From Massilia phosphatilytica (GTDB lineage: Bacteria; Pseudomonadota; Gammaproteobacteria; Burkholderiales; Burkholderiaceae_D), in assembly GCF_002968015.1 (NCBI RefSeq), contig NZ_PUIP01000001.1, positions 558,001 to 622,000 of the forward strand: DNA of 64,000 nt. The letters are read 5' to 3'. Made by a program: the position numbers and the translations under genes. Positions 18,149 to 27,107 of this stretch are shown piece by piece. Numbering within the stretch: the first letter of the stretch is position 1; the number at the start of each line of letters is the position of its first letter. The notes beneath the pieces are model-generated. The model ran no database searches. It worked only from the letters and a program-made list of their open reading frames with translations, and was not told where the DNA came from.

Positions 18149-20548
18149 TCACGCGTCCGCGTCTCCGAAATCGATGAACATCGCGGACGACCACACCTTG
18201 CTGTCGTTGCGCTGGCGGCCGTGCAGGTAGACGGGGCGGTGGCCGAACGGCGCGTTGGCCGCGTCCACCTGCAGGCTGCCCGCCAGCGCGACGGGCAGCG
18301 GGCGTTCCGTCAGCCGTTCCAGCGCCAGGAACAGTTCCGTGCCGCCCAGTTCCAGGCGCAGGCCGCCTTCGTCCAGCAATTGCGCGCCGCTGATGGTCCA
18401 GCTGAAGTCCGGCGCGTGCACGAACGGATTGCGCTTGAGCGGGTCGCCCACCTTGACGTAGCTGTCGATGGTGCCCTCGACGCGGATCGTGCAGTGGCGC
18501 AGGTTGCTGACGTCGATTTCGACGCTGTCGGCGTCGCCATACGTATCGCTGCGGAAGCCGATGCCGGTCGGGCCGTCGCGCCAGCTCACTTCCTCCGCGT
18601 GCTCGAAGCCGTGCGACGAAAAGCGGTTGATCGTGCCGTTCAGGATCGTGATGCGGCCGCGCCACGACGCCCAGCGGTAGCGGTCCGGCACACGCGCGCC
18701 GCCCCAGCGCAGGCGGATCAAACGGTCCGAGTAACCCAGCTCCTCGTGCAGGTTGCGCTTCCAGATCAGGCCCGTGTGGTCGTAGGCGGCGATTTCTTCC
18801 CAGCCCGCGTCGCCCAGCAGTTCGTACTCGAGCGTCGCCGGACCGCGGTGCGCGAACGCGTCGCCCTGGACGTGGTCGCCGCAGCGCACGAGCAGCGCCG
18901 TGTGCTCGCCCGTCGTGGCCCAGGTGTGGCGCGCGCGCAGGGCGCGGCCGATCGCGCGGCGGTCGAGGGTCTCCGCGATCACGCCGGTCAGGCCGCCGTG
19001 GACGCCGAACACCTGCGTGCCCGGCGGCCCGCCGCCCGGCCGGCCGCGGTGCTCGTCGCCGCTGGCCGCCACGCCGATCTGGTAGCCGCGCGCGATGACG
19101 TCCTGGTACAGCCAGCCGAAATGGCCCCAGCTGGACGCGATCTCGACCAGGCGCTCCAGTTCCGGATGATGCCAGTCCGGGATGTAGCGGCGCCCGCCCA
19201 CGTGCGGCATGATCAGGTGGTCGTCCGGCTCGTCGACATAGGCGCCCCACAGTTCTTCCACGGGCCACCGTCCCAGTTCCACGGCCGTGCCCTTCATGTC
19301 CTCGTTCCACACGAACGTGCGATTGTGCTCGCCGCGCCGGTTGTACGGGAAGCCCGGCGCCTCGTCGCCGAGGAAGACGACGTTGTGGTCGCCGCCCGCC
19401 GTCGAGCTGCCGCACCATTCCTGCACGGGATAGCACACGAAGCGCCCCGGTTCGTTGAATTCCTCGACGGTCGCCACGCCGATCTTCCAGTTGTCGTCCG
19501 TGACCTGGAAGTCGTTCGCCGTGTAGCCGAGGACGTCGATGCCGCCGATGTCGCGCGCATACGCGGCGTTGTAGGCGGGGCTGTTGGTCCCGACCGTGTC
19601 GCTCGCGTGCACGTGCAGGTCGGCGTAGAACGACCGCGGGGCCGGATAGTGCGGCGCGATGCTGACGTACGCCGTGGCCGGCGCGACGTCGCGCGATCCG
19701 GCCAACACGGCGACGATGCGCAGGTCGCCGGTGGCCGAGGGCAGGTCGGCGATGCCGATCGTCGTCCAGCCCGTGGCAGGCAACGGATAGCGCCGCTCAT
19801 GGACGACGGCGGCACCGGCATAAGCGGTCAGAAGGATCTCGCCCGGGCTGTCCTGGCACACGTTCCCCCAGCGGTCCTGCGCCGTCACGCGCAGCGGCAG
19901 CGGATTGCCCGGTCGGGCGAAGCGCGGGCCCGCCACGAGCAGGCGCGCCGGTGCGCCGGCCGCCATGTCGATGACGATGTCGCCCGGGACCGCGATGAAG
20001 CGCGACGTGCCGAGCGGGTCGACGTAGCACCGGAAGCGGAAGCGGTCCTCGACGAAGGTCTGCACGCGCGTGCCCGGACCGCCGCCGCGGCGGTCGCCGA
20101 TGCGGATGATGATGTGGTCGCCCGCGTTCAGGTAGCCGTCCACGACGTCGACGATGATCGCCTTCTGGAACGGGCGCTCGTGGCCCTTCTGGTCGAAGCG
20201 CACGGACAGCGATTGCACGGTGGCGGGACTCTGGCCCGGCACGAGCGGGCCCGCGTGATATTCGGCCGAGATGTAGTTGGCGGCCGCCGGGTCGCTCGTC
20301 TGGAACAGGGCCCAGTCCGAATAGAATTTAAACGTGGCCTTGAACCAGCCGCCGTCCGCGAGGCCGGCCGCGCCCACTTCGTAGTCCAGCACGATCTCGC
20401 CCCAGCTGCCCGTTTCCAGCCGGTCGACGTTGCAGGTCACGCGGCCCGCGAACGGGAGCGCCTTGTTTTGTTCGTACAGGCCCGCGGGCGCGTAGTGGGG
20501 ACCCAGTTTTTCGCGCAGGACGGCGTAGCGTTCGGAGATGGAGGACAT
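18149..20548 (-). CDS. DUF3604 family protein (PHP-like metal-dependent hydrolase)
   Basis: 799 residues starting MSSISERYAVLREKLG. An N-terminal ~300-residue beta-rich region precedes a PHP-like domain with metal-ligand motifs YADLHVHAS (near residue 310), ASGDEHRGRPGG (near 495) and a late TWATTGE; the last ~200 residues are again beta-rich. DUF3604 proteins are presumed metal-dependent hydrolases with no settled substrate. No signal peptide is seen, so it acts in the cytosol. It is the last gene of an operon with an SsuABC-like transporter, so its substrate is probably the imported compound. A strong terminator follows. Confidence 0.8.
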   Translation of the reverse strand: MSSISERYAVLREKLGPHYAPAGLYEQNKALPFAGRVTCNVDRLETGSWGEIVLDYEVGAAGLADGGWFKATFKFYSDWALFQTSDPAAANYISAEYHAGPLVPGQSPATVQSLSVRFDQKGHERPFQKAIIVDVVDGYLNAGDHIIIRIGDRRGGGPGTRVQTFVEDRFRFRCYVDPLGTSRFIAVPGDIVIDMAAGAPARLLVAGPRFARPGNPLPLRVTAQDRWGNVCQDSPGEILLTAYAGAAVVHERRYPLPATGWTTIGIADLPSATGDLRIVAVLAGSRDVAPATAYVSIAPHYPAPRSFYADLHVHASDTVGTNSPAYNAAYARDIGGIDVLGYTANDFQVTDDNWKIGVATVEEFNEPGRFVCYPVQEWCGSSTAGGDHNVVFLGDEAPGFPYNRRGEHNRTFVWNEDMKGTAVELGRWPVEELWGAYVDEPDDHLIMPHVGGRRYIPDWHHPELERLVEIASSWGHFGWLYQDVIARGYQIGVAASGDEHRGRPGGGPPGTQVFGVHGGLTGVIAETLDRRAIGRALRARHTWATTGEHTALLVRCGDHVQGDAFAHRGPATLEYELLGDAGWEEIAAYDHTGLIWKRNLHEELGYSDRLIRLRWGGARVPDRYRWASWRGRITILNGTINRFSSHGFEHAEEVSWRDGPTGIGFRSDTYGDADSVEIDVSNLRHCTIRVEGTIDSYVKVGDPLKRNPFVHAPDFSWTISGAQLLDEGGLRLELGGTELFLALERLTERPLPVALAGSLQVDAANAPFGHRPVYLHGRQRNDSKVWSSAMFIDFGDADA

Positions 20549-20568
20549 GGTGGCTTTCGATATGAGAG

Positions 20569-21324
20569 TTATGCCTGGCGCCAGGCGCGGTAATGGTTTT
20601 CGAGGCGGCGGAACACGAGGTGCTCGGCCAGCCAGGCGAACGCGCCGATGAGGGCGATGCCGAACAGGACCTGGCTGCTGTTGCCGGTCTGGCCGCCCGT
20701 CGACACCATCCAGCCGATGCCGCGCGACGCGCCGATCATCTCGGCCGCGACGAGCGCGCGCCAGGCCTGGCTGAAGCCCACGCGCAGCGCGGTCGTCAGC
20801 GCGGGCAGCGACGCCGGCAGATAGACGTGGGCGAGCAGCTGCGGCCGCGTCGCGCCGAGGATGCGCGCGGCGCGCACCTCGCCCAGCCGGATGCCTTGCA
20901 CGCCGGCCTGCAGGGTCAGCGCCATCGGGAACACGGCGGCGATGAAGATCACGGCGACGATGGCCGGGTAGCCGAGGCCGAACACGATCATCGTCAGCGG
21001 CGCCCACGCGACCGGCGGGATCGCCATGAACAGGTTGTTGAGCGGCGTCGCGAACGCGCGGAAGCCGGCGCTCAAGCCACCGGCCACGCCGAGGATGGCC
21101 GCGACGAGGACGGCCGCGCCGAAGCCGAGCAATTCCTCGAACAGGCTGGCGCCGAGGTGCTGCCACAGCCGGCCGCTCGCGAGCCATTGCCAGCCTTCGA
21201 CGGCGACGTCCCACGGCGGCGGCAGGATGTACGCGGGGAAGCGGCTCGCGACGCCGGCCCACGCAATGAACAGGGCGGGCAGCGCGGCCCAGCCCCAGTT
21301 CGGTGTCAGGGCGCGTGCCGTCAT
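20569..21324 (-). CDS. ABC transporter permease (SsuC/TauC family)
   Basis: 251 residues, about six TM segments, with the EAA-type cytoplasmic loop around GEVRAARILGATRPQLLAHVYLPASLPAL, typical of nitrate/sulfonate/taurine permeases. The ATG overlaps the stop of the substrate-binding protein gene (ATGA). With the ATPase and binding protein it forms an inner-membrane importer. The substrate class (organic anion such as a sulfonate, or a pyrimidine-like compound) follows from family knowledge only. Confidence 0.9.
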   Translation of the reverse strand: MTARALTPNWGWAALPALFIAWAGVASRFPAYILPPPWDVAVEGWQWLASGRLWQHLGASLFEELLGFGAAVLVAAILGVAGGLSAGFRAFATPLNNLFMAIPPVAWAPLTMIVFGLGYPAIVAVIFIAAVFPMALTLQAGVQGIRLGEVRAARILGATRPQLLAHVYLPASLPALTTALRVGFSQAWRALVAAEMIGASRGIGWMVSTGGQTGNSSQVLFGIALIGAFAWLAEHLVFRRLENHYRAWRQA

Positions 21325-22334
21325 CGCTGGCCCTGCGCAGCCCGCTGCTGCCACGACAGGTCCACGACCTGGCTCGCCTTCAGCGGCCGGCCGAGGTAGC
21401 CGAGGGCCTGCGAATCGTCCATCAGGCGCTGGATGAACTGCAGGTCGGACGGCTCCAGCCGGTCGGACCAGCCGAGGCGCTTGCGGGCTTCGCGCACGAC
21501 GGCCGCGGGTTCGATGGTCGTGCCGTTCGCGGTCCTGATGGGCGCGATGGCGAACGCGTCGGCGATGATCCGGTCCGCCTCGGCCGGATGCTCGTTGAGG
21601 AAGCGGATCGCCTTGCGGTGCGCGCGCAAGACCTTGACGACGTCGTCCGGCCGCCCGGCCAGCGTGCGCGGCACGGCCATCAACACGTACCACGGGTAGC
21701 GCTGGAAGGTCTGGTTCACGTCCAGCACGAGACGTCCGCTGCCGCGCAGGAGGGCTTCCGACACGAAGGGTTCCCAGCTGAACGCGGCATCGACGACGTT
21801 GCGTTCGAGCGCCGCGTTCATGTTCCCGACCGGCATGTTCACGACCTGCACGTCGCGGTCCGCATCGAGGCGGCCCAGGTCGCGCAGGACGGCGCCGCGC
21901 AGCAGCACGTCCATGCCGCTGCCGCGTGCCACGCCGGCCACCTTCTTGCCGCGCAGGTCCGCCAGCGACCGCACCGGACCGCCCGCGCCGGCGACCAGCG
22001 CCGCCTGCCCGTAATTCACCTTCGCGAGGATGCGGCTCTGCAGGCCGCGCGCATACCACTGGAACACCGGAGGCGCGCCGATATACGCCATGTCCAGCTC
22101 ACCCGCGGACAGCGCCTGCTGCACGACGGGGCCGTCGCCGAACTGCTTGAGTTCGACCTTCAGGCCTTCCTCGGCAAAGTAGCCCTTCTTGTCGGCGATC
22201 AGCGCGGGCGCGTTGGCCATCGCATAGACCCAGCCGATGCGCAGGGTCGGCGCATCGGCATGCGCGGCCTGCAGGACGAAGACGGTGGCCGCGACGGCGA
22301 GGCGCAGCAGGGAAGATAAAGGGACAGGTCTCAT
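21321..22334 (-). CDS. ABC transporter substrate-binding protein (SsuA/NMT1-like)
   Basis: 337 residues with a signal peptide (MRPVPLSSLLRLAVAATVFV, cleavage near AAHA|DA). The mature start LRIGWVYAMANAPALIADKKG is the SsuA/TauA/NMT1 pattern, followed by QFGDGPVVQQALSAGELDMAYIG. A longer reading from a GTG at 22370, overlapping the ATPase stop, is possible and would also couple translation. It would capture the substrate in the periplasm and deliver it to the permease encoded next. Confidence 0.88.
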   Translation of the reverse strand: MRPVPLSSLLRLAVAATVFVLQAAHADAPTLRIGWVYAMANAPALIADKKGYFAEEGLKVELKQFGDGPVVQQALSAGELDMAYIGAPPVFQWYARGLQSRILAKVNYGQAALVAGAGGPVRSLADLRGKKVAGVARGSGMDVLLRGAVLRDLGRLDADRDVQVVNMPVGNMNAALERNVVDAAFSWEPFVSEALLRGSGRLVLDVNQTFQRYPWYVLMAVPRTLAGRPDDVVKVLRAHRKAIRFLNEHPAEADRIIADAFAIAPIRTANGTTIEPAAVVREARKRLGWSDRLEPSDLQFIQRLMDDSQALGYLGRPLKASQVVDLSWQQRAAQGQR

Positions 22335-22366
22335 TCGGTACTTTCTGGACAGGGAGAGGGAAGGCG

Positions 22367-23152
22367 TCACGCCGCTTCCATCGCGCTGGCGACGTGATCC
22401 ATCAGCGTGGCGGCGTACTCGCCGAAGCGGGGCAACTGGCGCGCCGCGTGGAAGCTGCGCGGGCGGGGCAGGTCGATGTCGAGTTCGGCCTGGATGCCGC
22501 GCGGCGCCGTGCCCAGCACGATCACACGGTCGGCGAGGAACACGGCTTCATCGATGTCGTGGGTGATGAAGACGATGGTCTGGCCCAGGGTCGACCAGAT
22601 GCGCAGCAGTTCTTCGTTCAGACCGGCGCGCGTGATGGCGTCCAGCGCGGAAAACGGTTCGTCCATCAGCAGCAGGCCCGGCTCCATCGCCAGGGCGCGG
22701 GCGATCGCCACCCGCTGCTGCATGCCGCCCGACAGTTCGTGCGGCAGCCTGTCGCCCGCGGCGCCCAGGCCGACGAGGTCCAGGTAGCGCTGCGCGCGCG
22801 CCCGTTGCGCCCCGGCGTCCGCATGGTTCGCCATGCGCAGGCCGAAGCGCACGTTCTCGCGCGCCGTCAGCCATGGAAACAGATGCGGCGACTGGAATAC
22901 ATAGCCCAGCTGCGGCATCTCCGGCGTGACGGCCGCGCCGTCCAGCAGGACCGTGCCGTGCGTGGGCGCATGGAAGCCCGCGAGCAGGTTCAGCAGCGTG
23001 GACTTGCCGCAGCCGGACGGGCCGAGCAGCGCGACGAATTCGCCGGGTTCGGCATGGAACGAGAAGTCCTGGAAGACGGCCTGGCCGCCGGGGTAGCGGA
23101 AACCGATGCGGTCGACCGTCAGGCGGCCTTGGTTCGTGGGTGTGTTCGACAT
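22367..23152 (-). CDS. ABC transporter ATP-binding protein (SsuB/TauB-like)
   Basis: 261 residues from MSNTPTNQG; an ATG three codons earlier (23161) would overlap a 12-bp palindrome. Walker A GPSGCGKST, signature LSGGMQQR, Walker B LLLMDEPFSALD and switch His in ITHDIDEA are all intact. It is the first gene of the minus-strand operon ATPase - binding protein - permease - DUF3604 protein. Upstream it faces a GntR/UTRA regulator. Confidence 0.9.
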   Translation of the reverse strand: MSNTPTNQGRLTVDRIGFRYPGGQAVFQDFSFHAEPGEFVALLGPSGCGKSTLLNLLAGFHAPTHGTVLLDGAAVTPEMPQLGYVFQSPHLFPWLTARENVRFGLRMANHADAGAQRARAQRYLDLVGLGAAGDRLPHELSGGMQQRVAIARALAMEPGLLLMDEPFSALDAITRAGLNEELLRIWSTLGQTIVFITHDIDEAVFLADRVIVLGTAPRGIQAELDIDLPRPRSFHAARQLPRFGEYAATLMDHVASAMEAA

Positions 23153-23160
23153 GCTTGTCA

Positions 23161-23172
23161 TAATACGTATTA
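23161..23172. promoter_or_regulatory. Palindrome in the divergent spacer, candidate GntR operator
   Basis: TAATACGTATTA is a perfect 12-bp palindrome, nine bases upstream of the ATPase ATG and about 80 bases upstream of the GntR ATG. A repressor bound here would block the transporter/DUF3604 operon. Confidence 0.55.
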
Positions 23173-23250
23173 AGATAAGTGACGAAAACGAACGAATCCG
23201 TATATTCATATCCGGTTTTCTACGCACGGCAGGAACACGTTTCAGGAATA

Positions 23251-24003
23251 ATGGCGCCCATGCAAGCTAACGCACTCGACAGGACCAACATCACATCGCT
23301 GTACCAGCAGATCGCCACGCGGCTGCGCGAGGAGGCGATGAACGGCGCCTATGGCGCGACCGGCAAGCTGCCGTCCGAGGCGCAGTTGTGCGAGCGTTTC
23401 GGCGTCAGCCGGATCACGGTGCGCCAGGCGCTGGACCGGCTGGAGGAAGAAGGGACGGTGGAGCGCAAGCAGGGGAAGGGGACGTACGTCGCGGGCAAGC
23501 GCGTGCGCCATGGCCTGGATGCGTTACGGAGCTTCCACGATTCGCTCGTGTTGCAGGGATTGACGCCGGCGATGCGCCTGTTGTCGCTGGAACCGGCAGA
23601 GGTGCCCGAGCACCTGCGCGTCCGCTTCGTCGACGCGGACGACGGCTGCGTGCTGCTGCGCCGTCTGCACCTCGTCGACGGCGAGCCGATCGCGCTGGGC
23701 GCGAGCTACCTGCCGCGTGCAGTCGGGGAAATGGATGCGGACGTCGTCGCGCGCCAGCCGAATTATGCGCTGCTCGGCGCGCTATCCGGCAAGGGCGTCG
23801 CCCACGCGGACATCGCGATCCGCGCGGAAGCGGCGGCCCGGGAGGTCGCGCGGATACTGAAGATCAGGGCCGGCAGCCCGCTGCTCGTGATGACGCGCAC
23901 GTCCGCATACCCGAACGGGGAATGCTGCGACCATTCCACGTTCCACATCTGCCCGGACCGCTACGAATTCTTCGCGAGCTGCACGTTCCAGCTGGGAGAA
24001 TGA
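23251..24003 (+). CDS. GntR-family regulator with UTRA ligand domain
   Basis: 250 residues from the ATG after CAGGA; upstream in-frame starts lack a ribosome site. Residues ~10-80 form the GntR winged helix (LPSEAQLCERFGVSRITVRQALDRLEEEGTVERKQGKGTYV). The rest is a UTRA domain (HutC/FarR subfamily), which binds small molecules such as sugar phosphates, urocanate, fatty acids or phosphonate-related compounds. It is divergent from the transporter/DUF3604 operon and is its probable regulator, so its ligand is likely the transported compound or a product of it. Confidence 0.9.
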   Translation: MAPMQANALDRTNITSLYQQIATRLREEAMNGAYGATGKLPSEAQLCERFGVSRITVRQALDRLEEEGTVERKQGKGTYVAGKRVRHGLDALRSFHDSLVLQGLTPAMRLLSLEPAEVPEHLRVRFVDADDGCVLLRRLHLVDGEPIALGASYLPRAVGEMDADVVARQPNYALLGALSGKGVAHADIAIRAEAAAREVARILKIRAGSPLLVMTRTSAYPNGECCDHSTFHICPDRYEFFASCTFQLGE

Positions 24004-24010
24004 ACGCCGC

Positions 24011-24418
24011 CTACAGGTGATACTGCCCGGCCCGCTCCGGCTGGTAGACCACGTCGACGACTTCCACGCCGAGCGTCCTGCCGTCGGGATGCGTCCACTG
24101 GATGCAGTCGCCTTCCGACAGGCCCAGCAACGCGCTGCCGACGGGCGACAGCACGGACACCGTGTCGTCCGCCTGGCCGGCTTCCTTTGGATAGACGAGG
24201 GTCTTGCACCACTCGCTTTCCTTGCCGTTCAGGCGGAAGCGGACAGTCGAACGCATGGTCACGACGCGGGGCGGCATGTCCCAGGGCGCGACGACGTCGG
24301 CCCGCGCGAGTTCGTCAGACAGGGCGTCGCGGGCGGCGGCCTGGGCCGGCGGGAGCCGGTCCAGCAGCAGGTCGATGCGGTCGAGGTCGACCGTCGATAC
24401 GGTGATGGCGGGGAGCAT
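24011..24418 (-). CDS. rnk: Nucleoside diphosphate kinase regulator Rnk (GreA/GreB C-terminal family)
   Basis: 135 residues. An N-terminal short coiled coil (residues ~10-50) precedes the GreA/B C-terminal FKBP-like domain (VVTMRSTVRFRL, then DDTVSVLSPVGSALLGLSEGD). Rnk proteins bind RNA polymerase and lack the long coiled coil with acidic tip of GreA, so they do not cleave transcripts. A very strong AAAGGAGG ribosome site overlaps the stop codon of a 50-residue membrane peptide gene upstream, so both are co-transcribed. Confidence 0.88.
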   Translation of the reverse strand: MLPAITVSTVDLDRIDLLLDRLPPAQAAARDALSDELARADVVAPWDMPPRVVTMRSTVRFRLNGKESEWCKTLVYPKEAGQADDTVSVLSPVGSALLGLSEGDCIQWTHPDGRTLGVEVVDVVYQPERAGQYHL

Positions 24419-24431
24419 GGCGGTGCCTCCT

Positions 24432-24584
24432 TTAGTCGACGTGGAGCAGCAGCCAGCCGAGCGGCAGGCAGATGGCGACGGCGAGTCCGATGCGCTGGCG
24501 CAGGCGTTTGCGGTGCGCGATCAGGTCGTTGAGTGCCCGGATGCTGGGCGGGCGGCGGAACAGCGAGGGTCGATCGATCTTCAT
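24432..24584 (-). CDS. Small single-pass membrane protein upstream of rnk
   Basis: A 50-residue frame starting MKIDRPSLFRRPPSIRALND, with a basic helix (HRKRLRQR) then one hydrophobic segment (IGLAVAICLPLGWLLL). The topology is N-in, C-out. Its stop lies in the spacer that carries the rnk ribosome site. I do not recognise the family. Support is the start codon, composition like neighbouring genes and the tight rnk spacing; the ribosome site is weak. Confidence 0.5.
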   Translation of the reverse strand: MKIDRPSLFRRPPSIRALNDLIAHRKRLRQRIGLAVAICLPLGWLLLHVD

Positions 24585-24902
24585 ATGTAGTCTCTTTTTA
24601 TGTGTCCTGGACAGGAACGCGTCATGGCCGCCCGATTACGCGGGCGGATGGAATTGTTTTGTGTGGAGCCCGGCCAACGGCTGCGCCGCCGCCGAGCTTA
24701 ATGAAGCCGGGCGAGGTGGCGCGGCAGGGCGTAGTCGGGAAGGCGCAGGCAGGCTGCCGTCGCGCGGACGGGAGCCTGGGGCTGTTGGCATTTAAGGAAT
24801 TTCTCGTGAGCCATTGCACTGCCATGCACCGTGATTCGATGACCCATTGTACATCTCGTGGCGGTACGGTGGCGCGCCATTGGATGAGCACAGGCGGCCT
24901 GA
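24585..24902. other. Gene-free spacer between nitronate monooxygenase and the rnk operon
   Basis: 318 bases with no convincing ORF. It contains a hairpin (CCGCCCG/CGGGCGG, 24628-24647) without a T-run. The promoter of the rnk operon should lie near 24585-24640. Nothing else is recognisable. Confidence 0.5.
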
Positions 24903-25961
24903 TCAGCGCGCGGCGTCCAGCTCCGCGGCCAGTACGCCGACCAGCTCCGCCGCCGGCATCGCGCGCGCCAGCGGATACGCCTGGCCTGCCCAGTTCACTG
25001 AATAATCCTGGTTGCCGCGGCTGAACGCGGCCGCGTGCAACGCCTTGGCGGCGTCGTACGCGATCGGATAATCGGGTACGGGCGGGTGGCCGGGACCGCC
25101 GATCTCGTCGAACCAGCGGTTCACGATGCCGCGCGCGGCGCGTCCCGAGATGGCGTCCGTCATGGCCGTCCGCGCGCAACCGTCGCGCAGCAGCGCGCGG
25201 TGGTGCGGCGTGGCGGCGGACTCCGGCGCCAGGATGAATGCGGTGCCCAGTTGCGCGGCGCTCGCGCCCAGGCGCAGCGCGGCGGCGATGCCGCGGCCGT
25301 CCATGATGCCGCCCGCCGCCACGATCGGGATGGCCACGGCGGCGCGCACCAGTTGCACGAGCGCGAACGTGCCCAGCCCCGCGTCCGGTTGCGCCGGATC
25401 GAAGGTGCCGCGGTGGCCGCCGGCCTCGATGCCCTGGGCGACGACGACGTCGATGCCGGCGGCCTCGATGGAGTGCGCTTCCTGCGGCGACGTCGCCGTG
25501 GCCATCAGCACGATGCCGGCCGCGTGCAGGCTTGCCACCTGGGATGGCGTGGGCAGGCCGAAATGGAAGCTGACGACGGCGGGGCGTTCCTCGACGAGCA
25601 CGGCGAGCATCGCCGGATCGTCGAGGAAGCTCGTGTAGATCTCGCGCAGCGCCAGCGGCGCCGTGGCCTCCTGTGCGTCGAAGTGGTCGGCGAGCCAGTC
25701 CAGCCAGGCGGCTTCGCGGCGCGCGTCGGCGCGGGCGGGGCGGTGCGCGAACACGTTGACGTTGAATGGCTTGTCGGTCAGGTCGCGCACGGCGCGGATC
25801 GCGGCGCGCGCCTGCGTGGCGTTGCCGGCGCCGACGGCGATGGAGCCGAGGGCGCCGGCGTTCGAGACCGCGGCCGCCATGGCGGCCGTCGACACGCCCG
25901 CCATGGGCGCCTGGATGATGGGGTGGACGATACCGGGCAGGCCGGGCAGGGACGTGTGCAT
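24903..25961 (-). CDS. Nitronate monooxygenase (2-nitropropane dioxygenase) family flavoprotein
   Basis: 352 residues; ATG six bases after GGAGG. TIM-barrel FMN enzyme: substrate/FMN motifs [28 protein letters not shown] at the N-terminus, [10 protein letters not shown] near residue 175, [22 protein letters not shown] near 215-240 and [10 protein letters not shown] after it. The class oxidises alkyl nitronates such as propionate-3-nitronate, detoxifying them. The catalytic His of class I enzymes is probably in EAGGHRG. It is transcribed divergently from a LysR regulator that probably controls it. Confidence 0.88.
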   Translation of the reverse strand: MHTSLPGLPGIVHPIIQAPMAGVSTAAMAAAVSNAGALGSIAVGAGNATQARAAIRAVRDLTDKPFNVNVFAHRPARADARREAAWLDWLADHFDAQEATAPLALREIYTSFLDDPAMLAVLVEERPAVVSFHFGLPTPSQVASLHAAGIVLMATATSPQEAHSIEAAGIDVVVAQGIEAGGHRGTFDPAQPDAGLGTFALVQLVRAAVAIPIVAAGGIMDGRGIAAALRLGASAAQLGTAFILAPESAATPHHRALLRDGCARTAMTDAISGRAARGIVNRWFDEIGGPGHPPVPDYPIAYDAAKALHAAAFSRGNQDYSVNWAGQAYPLARAMPAAELVGVLAAELDAAR

Positions 25962-26043
25962 GATGCGCCTCCGAAGGAAATGGATGACGTAGCCTAGCCC
26001 CGGCCCGGCCGCCGATAAACCAAGTAAGATGCACGAATATTGA

Positions 26044-26054
26044 TACACGGTGTA
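26044..26054. promoter_or_regulatory. Candidate LysR box (T-N-A palindrome)
   Basis: TACACGGTGTA is symmetric about one base and ends 16 bases before the LysR ATG, in the 109-bp spacer divergent to the nitronate monooxygenase gene. Confidence 0.45.
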
Positions 26055-26070
26055 ATGAATCGGAGACCCA

Positions 26071-27000
26071 ATGAGCCGCCAGTTCGACGACATCCTGCTG
26101 GGCAGCATCGAGCTGTTCTGCTCCGCCGCGGAGCTGGGCAGCTTCACGGCCGCGGCGACGGCGGCCGCCGTGACGCCGGCCGCCGTCAGCCGGGCCGTCT
26201 CGCGCCTGGAAGCGCGCCTCGGCGTGCGCCTGTTCGTGCGCACGACGCGCACCCTGCACCTGACGGAAGCGGGCCGCGAGTACTTCGACCAGTGCCGCCA
26301 GGCGCTGGCCCAGCTGGTCGAAGCCGAGCGTGCCGTCACGGGCCGCCAGAGCGCGCCGTCCGGCCTGCTGCGCATCAGCATGCCCACGCCGTACGGCCAT
26401 TACCGCGTGCTGCCGATCCTGCCCGAATTCACGCGCCGCTATCCGGACGTGAAGGTCGATTTCCACCTCAGTAACCGCAACGTCGACTTCGGCGACGAGG
26501 GCTTCGACCTCGCGATCCGGGGCCGGGCGCCGGCCGATTCGACGATGATCTCGCGCCCGCTGGAAGACGCGGCACTGGTGGTCGTCGCGTCACCCGACTA
26601 CCTGAAGCGCGCCGGCACGCCGAAGACGCCCGACGCGCTGGCCGGCCACAACTGCATCCAGTTCGCGCTGCCCAGCACGGGCCGCAACATCCCGTGGCTG
26701 TTCCGCGTGGACGGCGAGGACATCGAACTCCCGACCACGGGCCTGTACGGCTGCGCCGAGGACATCCTGGGCGCCGTCACGCTGGCGCGCGCGGGCGGCG
26801 GCATCTTCCAGACCTACCGCTTCATCGTCGAGGCCGACCTCGCGGCGGGCCGCCTCGTCGAACTGCTGCCCGCGTACGGCGGCCGCTCAAGGCCGTTCTG
26901 CCTGATCTACCCGCATAACCGCCACGTGGCGGCACGGGTGCGCGCGTTCGTGGATTTCCTCGTCGAGCATTTGCGCGCAACGCCGCGATTCATTACCTGA
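26071..27000 (+). CDS. LysR-family regulator
   Basis: 309 residues: winged helix (residues ~8-68, [33 protein letters not shown]) plus a LysR effector domain of the DsdC/CrgA-like subgroup ([30 protein letters not shown]). It is divergent from the nitronate monooxygenase and lies 107 bases upstream of the SDR/tautomerase/NTF2-like genes on the same strand, so it could control either or both. Confidence 0.9.
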   Translation: MSRQFDDILLGSIELFCSAAELGSFTAAATAAAVTPAAVSRAVSRLEARLGVRLFVRTTRTLHLTEAGREYFDQCRQALAQLVEAERAVTGRQSAPSGLLRISMPTPYGHYRVLPILPEFTRRYPDVKVDFHLSNRNVDFGDEGFDLAIRGRAPADSTMISRPLEDAALVVVASPDYLKRAGTPKTPDALAGHNCIQFALPSTGRNIPWLFRVDGEDIELPTTGLYGCAEDILGAVTLARAGGGIFQTYRFIVEADLAAGRLVELLPAYGGRSRPFCLIYPHNRHVAARVRAFVDFLVEHLRATPRFIT

Positions 27001-27107
27001 TGTAACGATTGTCTTGTCGTAACCCATCTTTTTCCTTGTCCGTCCTGTTCCTATAGTTGTCTCCACGGACGGCGCACCGGCGCCGCCAGACCACCAAGGA
27101 GAACAGC

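Noticed and set aside
24628..24647. Terminator for the nitronate monooxygenase or rnk transcripts
   Set aside because: The stem is perfect, but there is no T-run on either side and it lies upstream of rnk, not downstream of a gene end.
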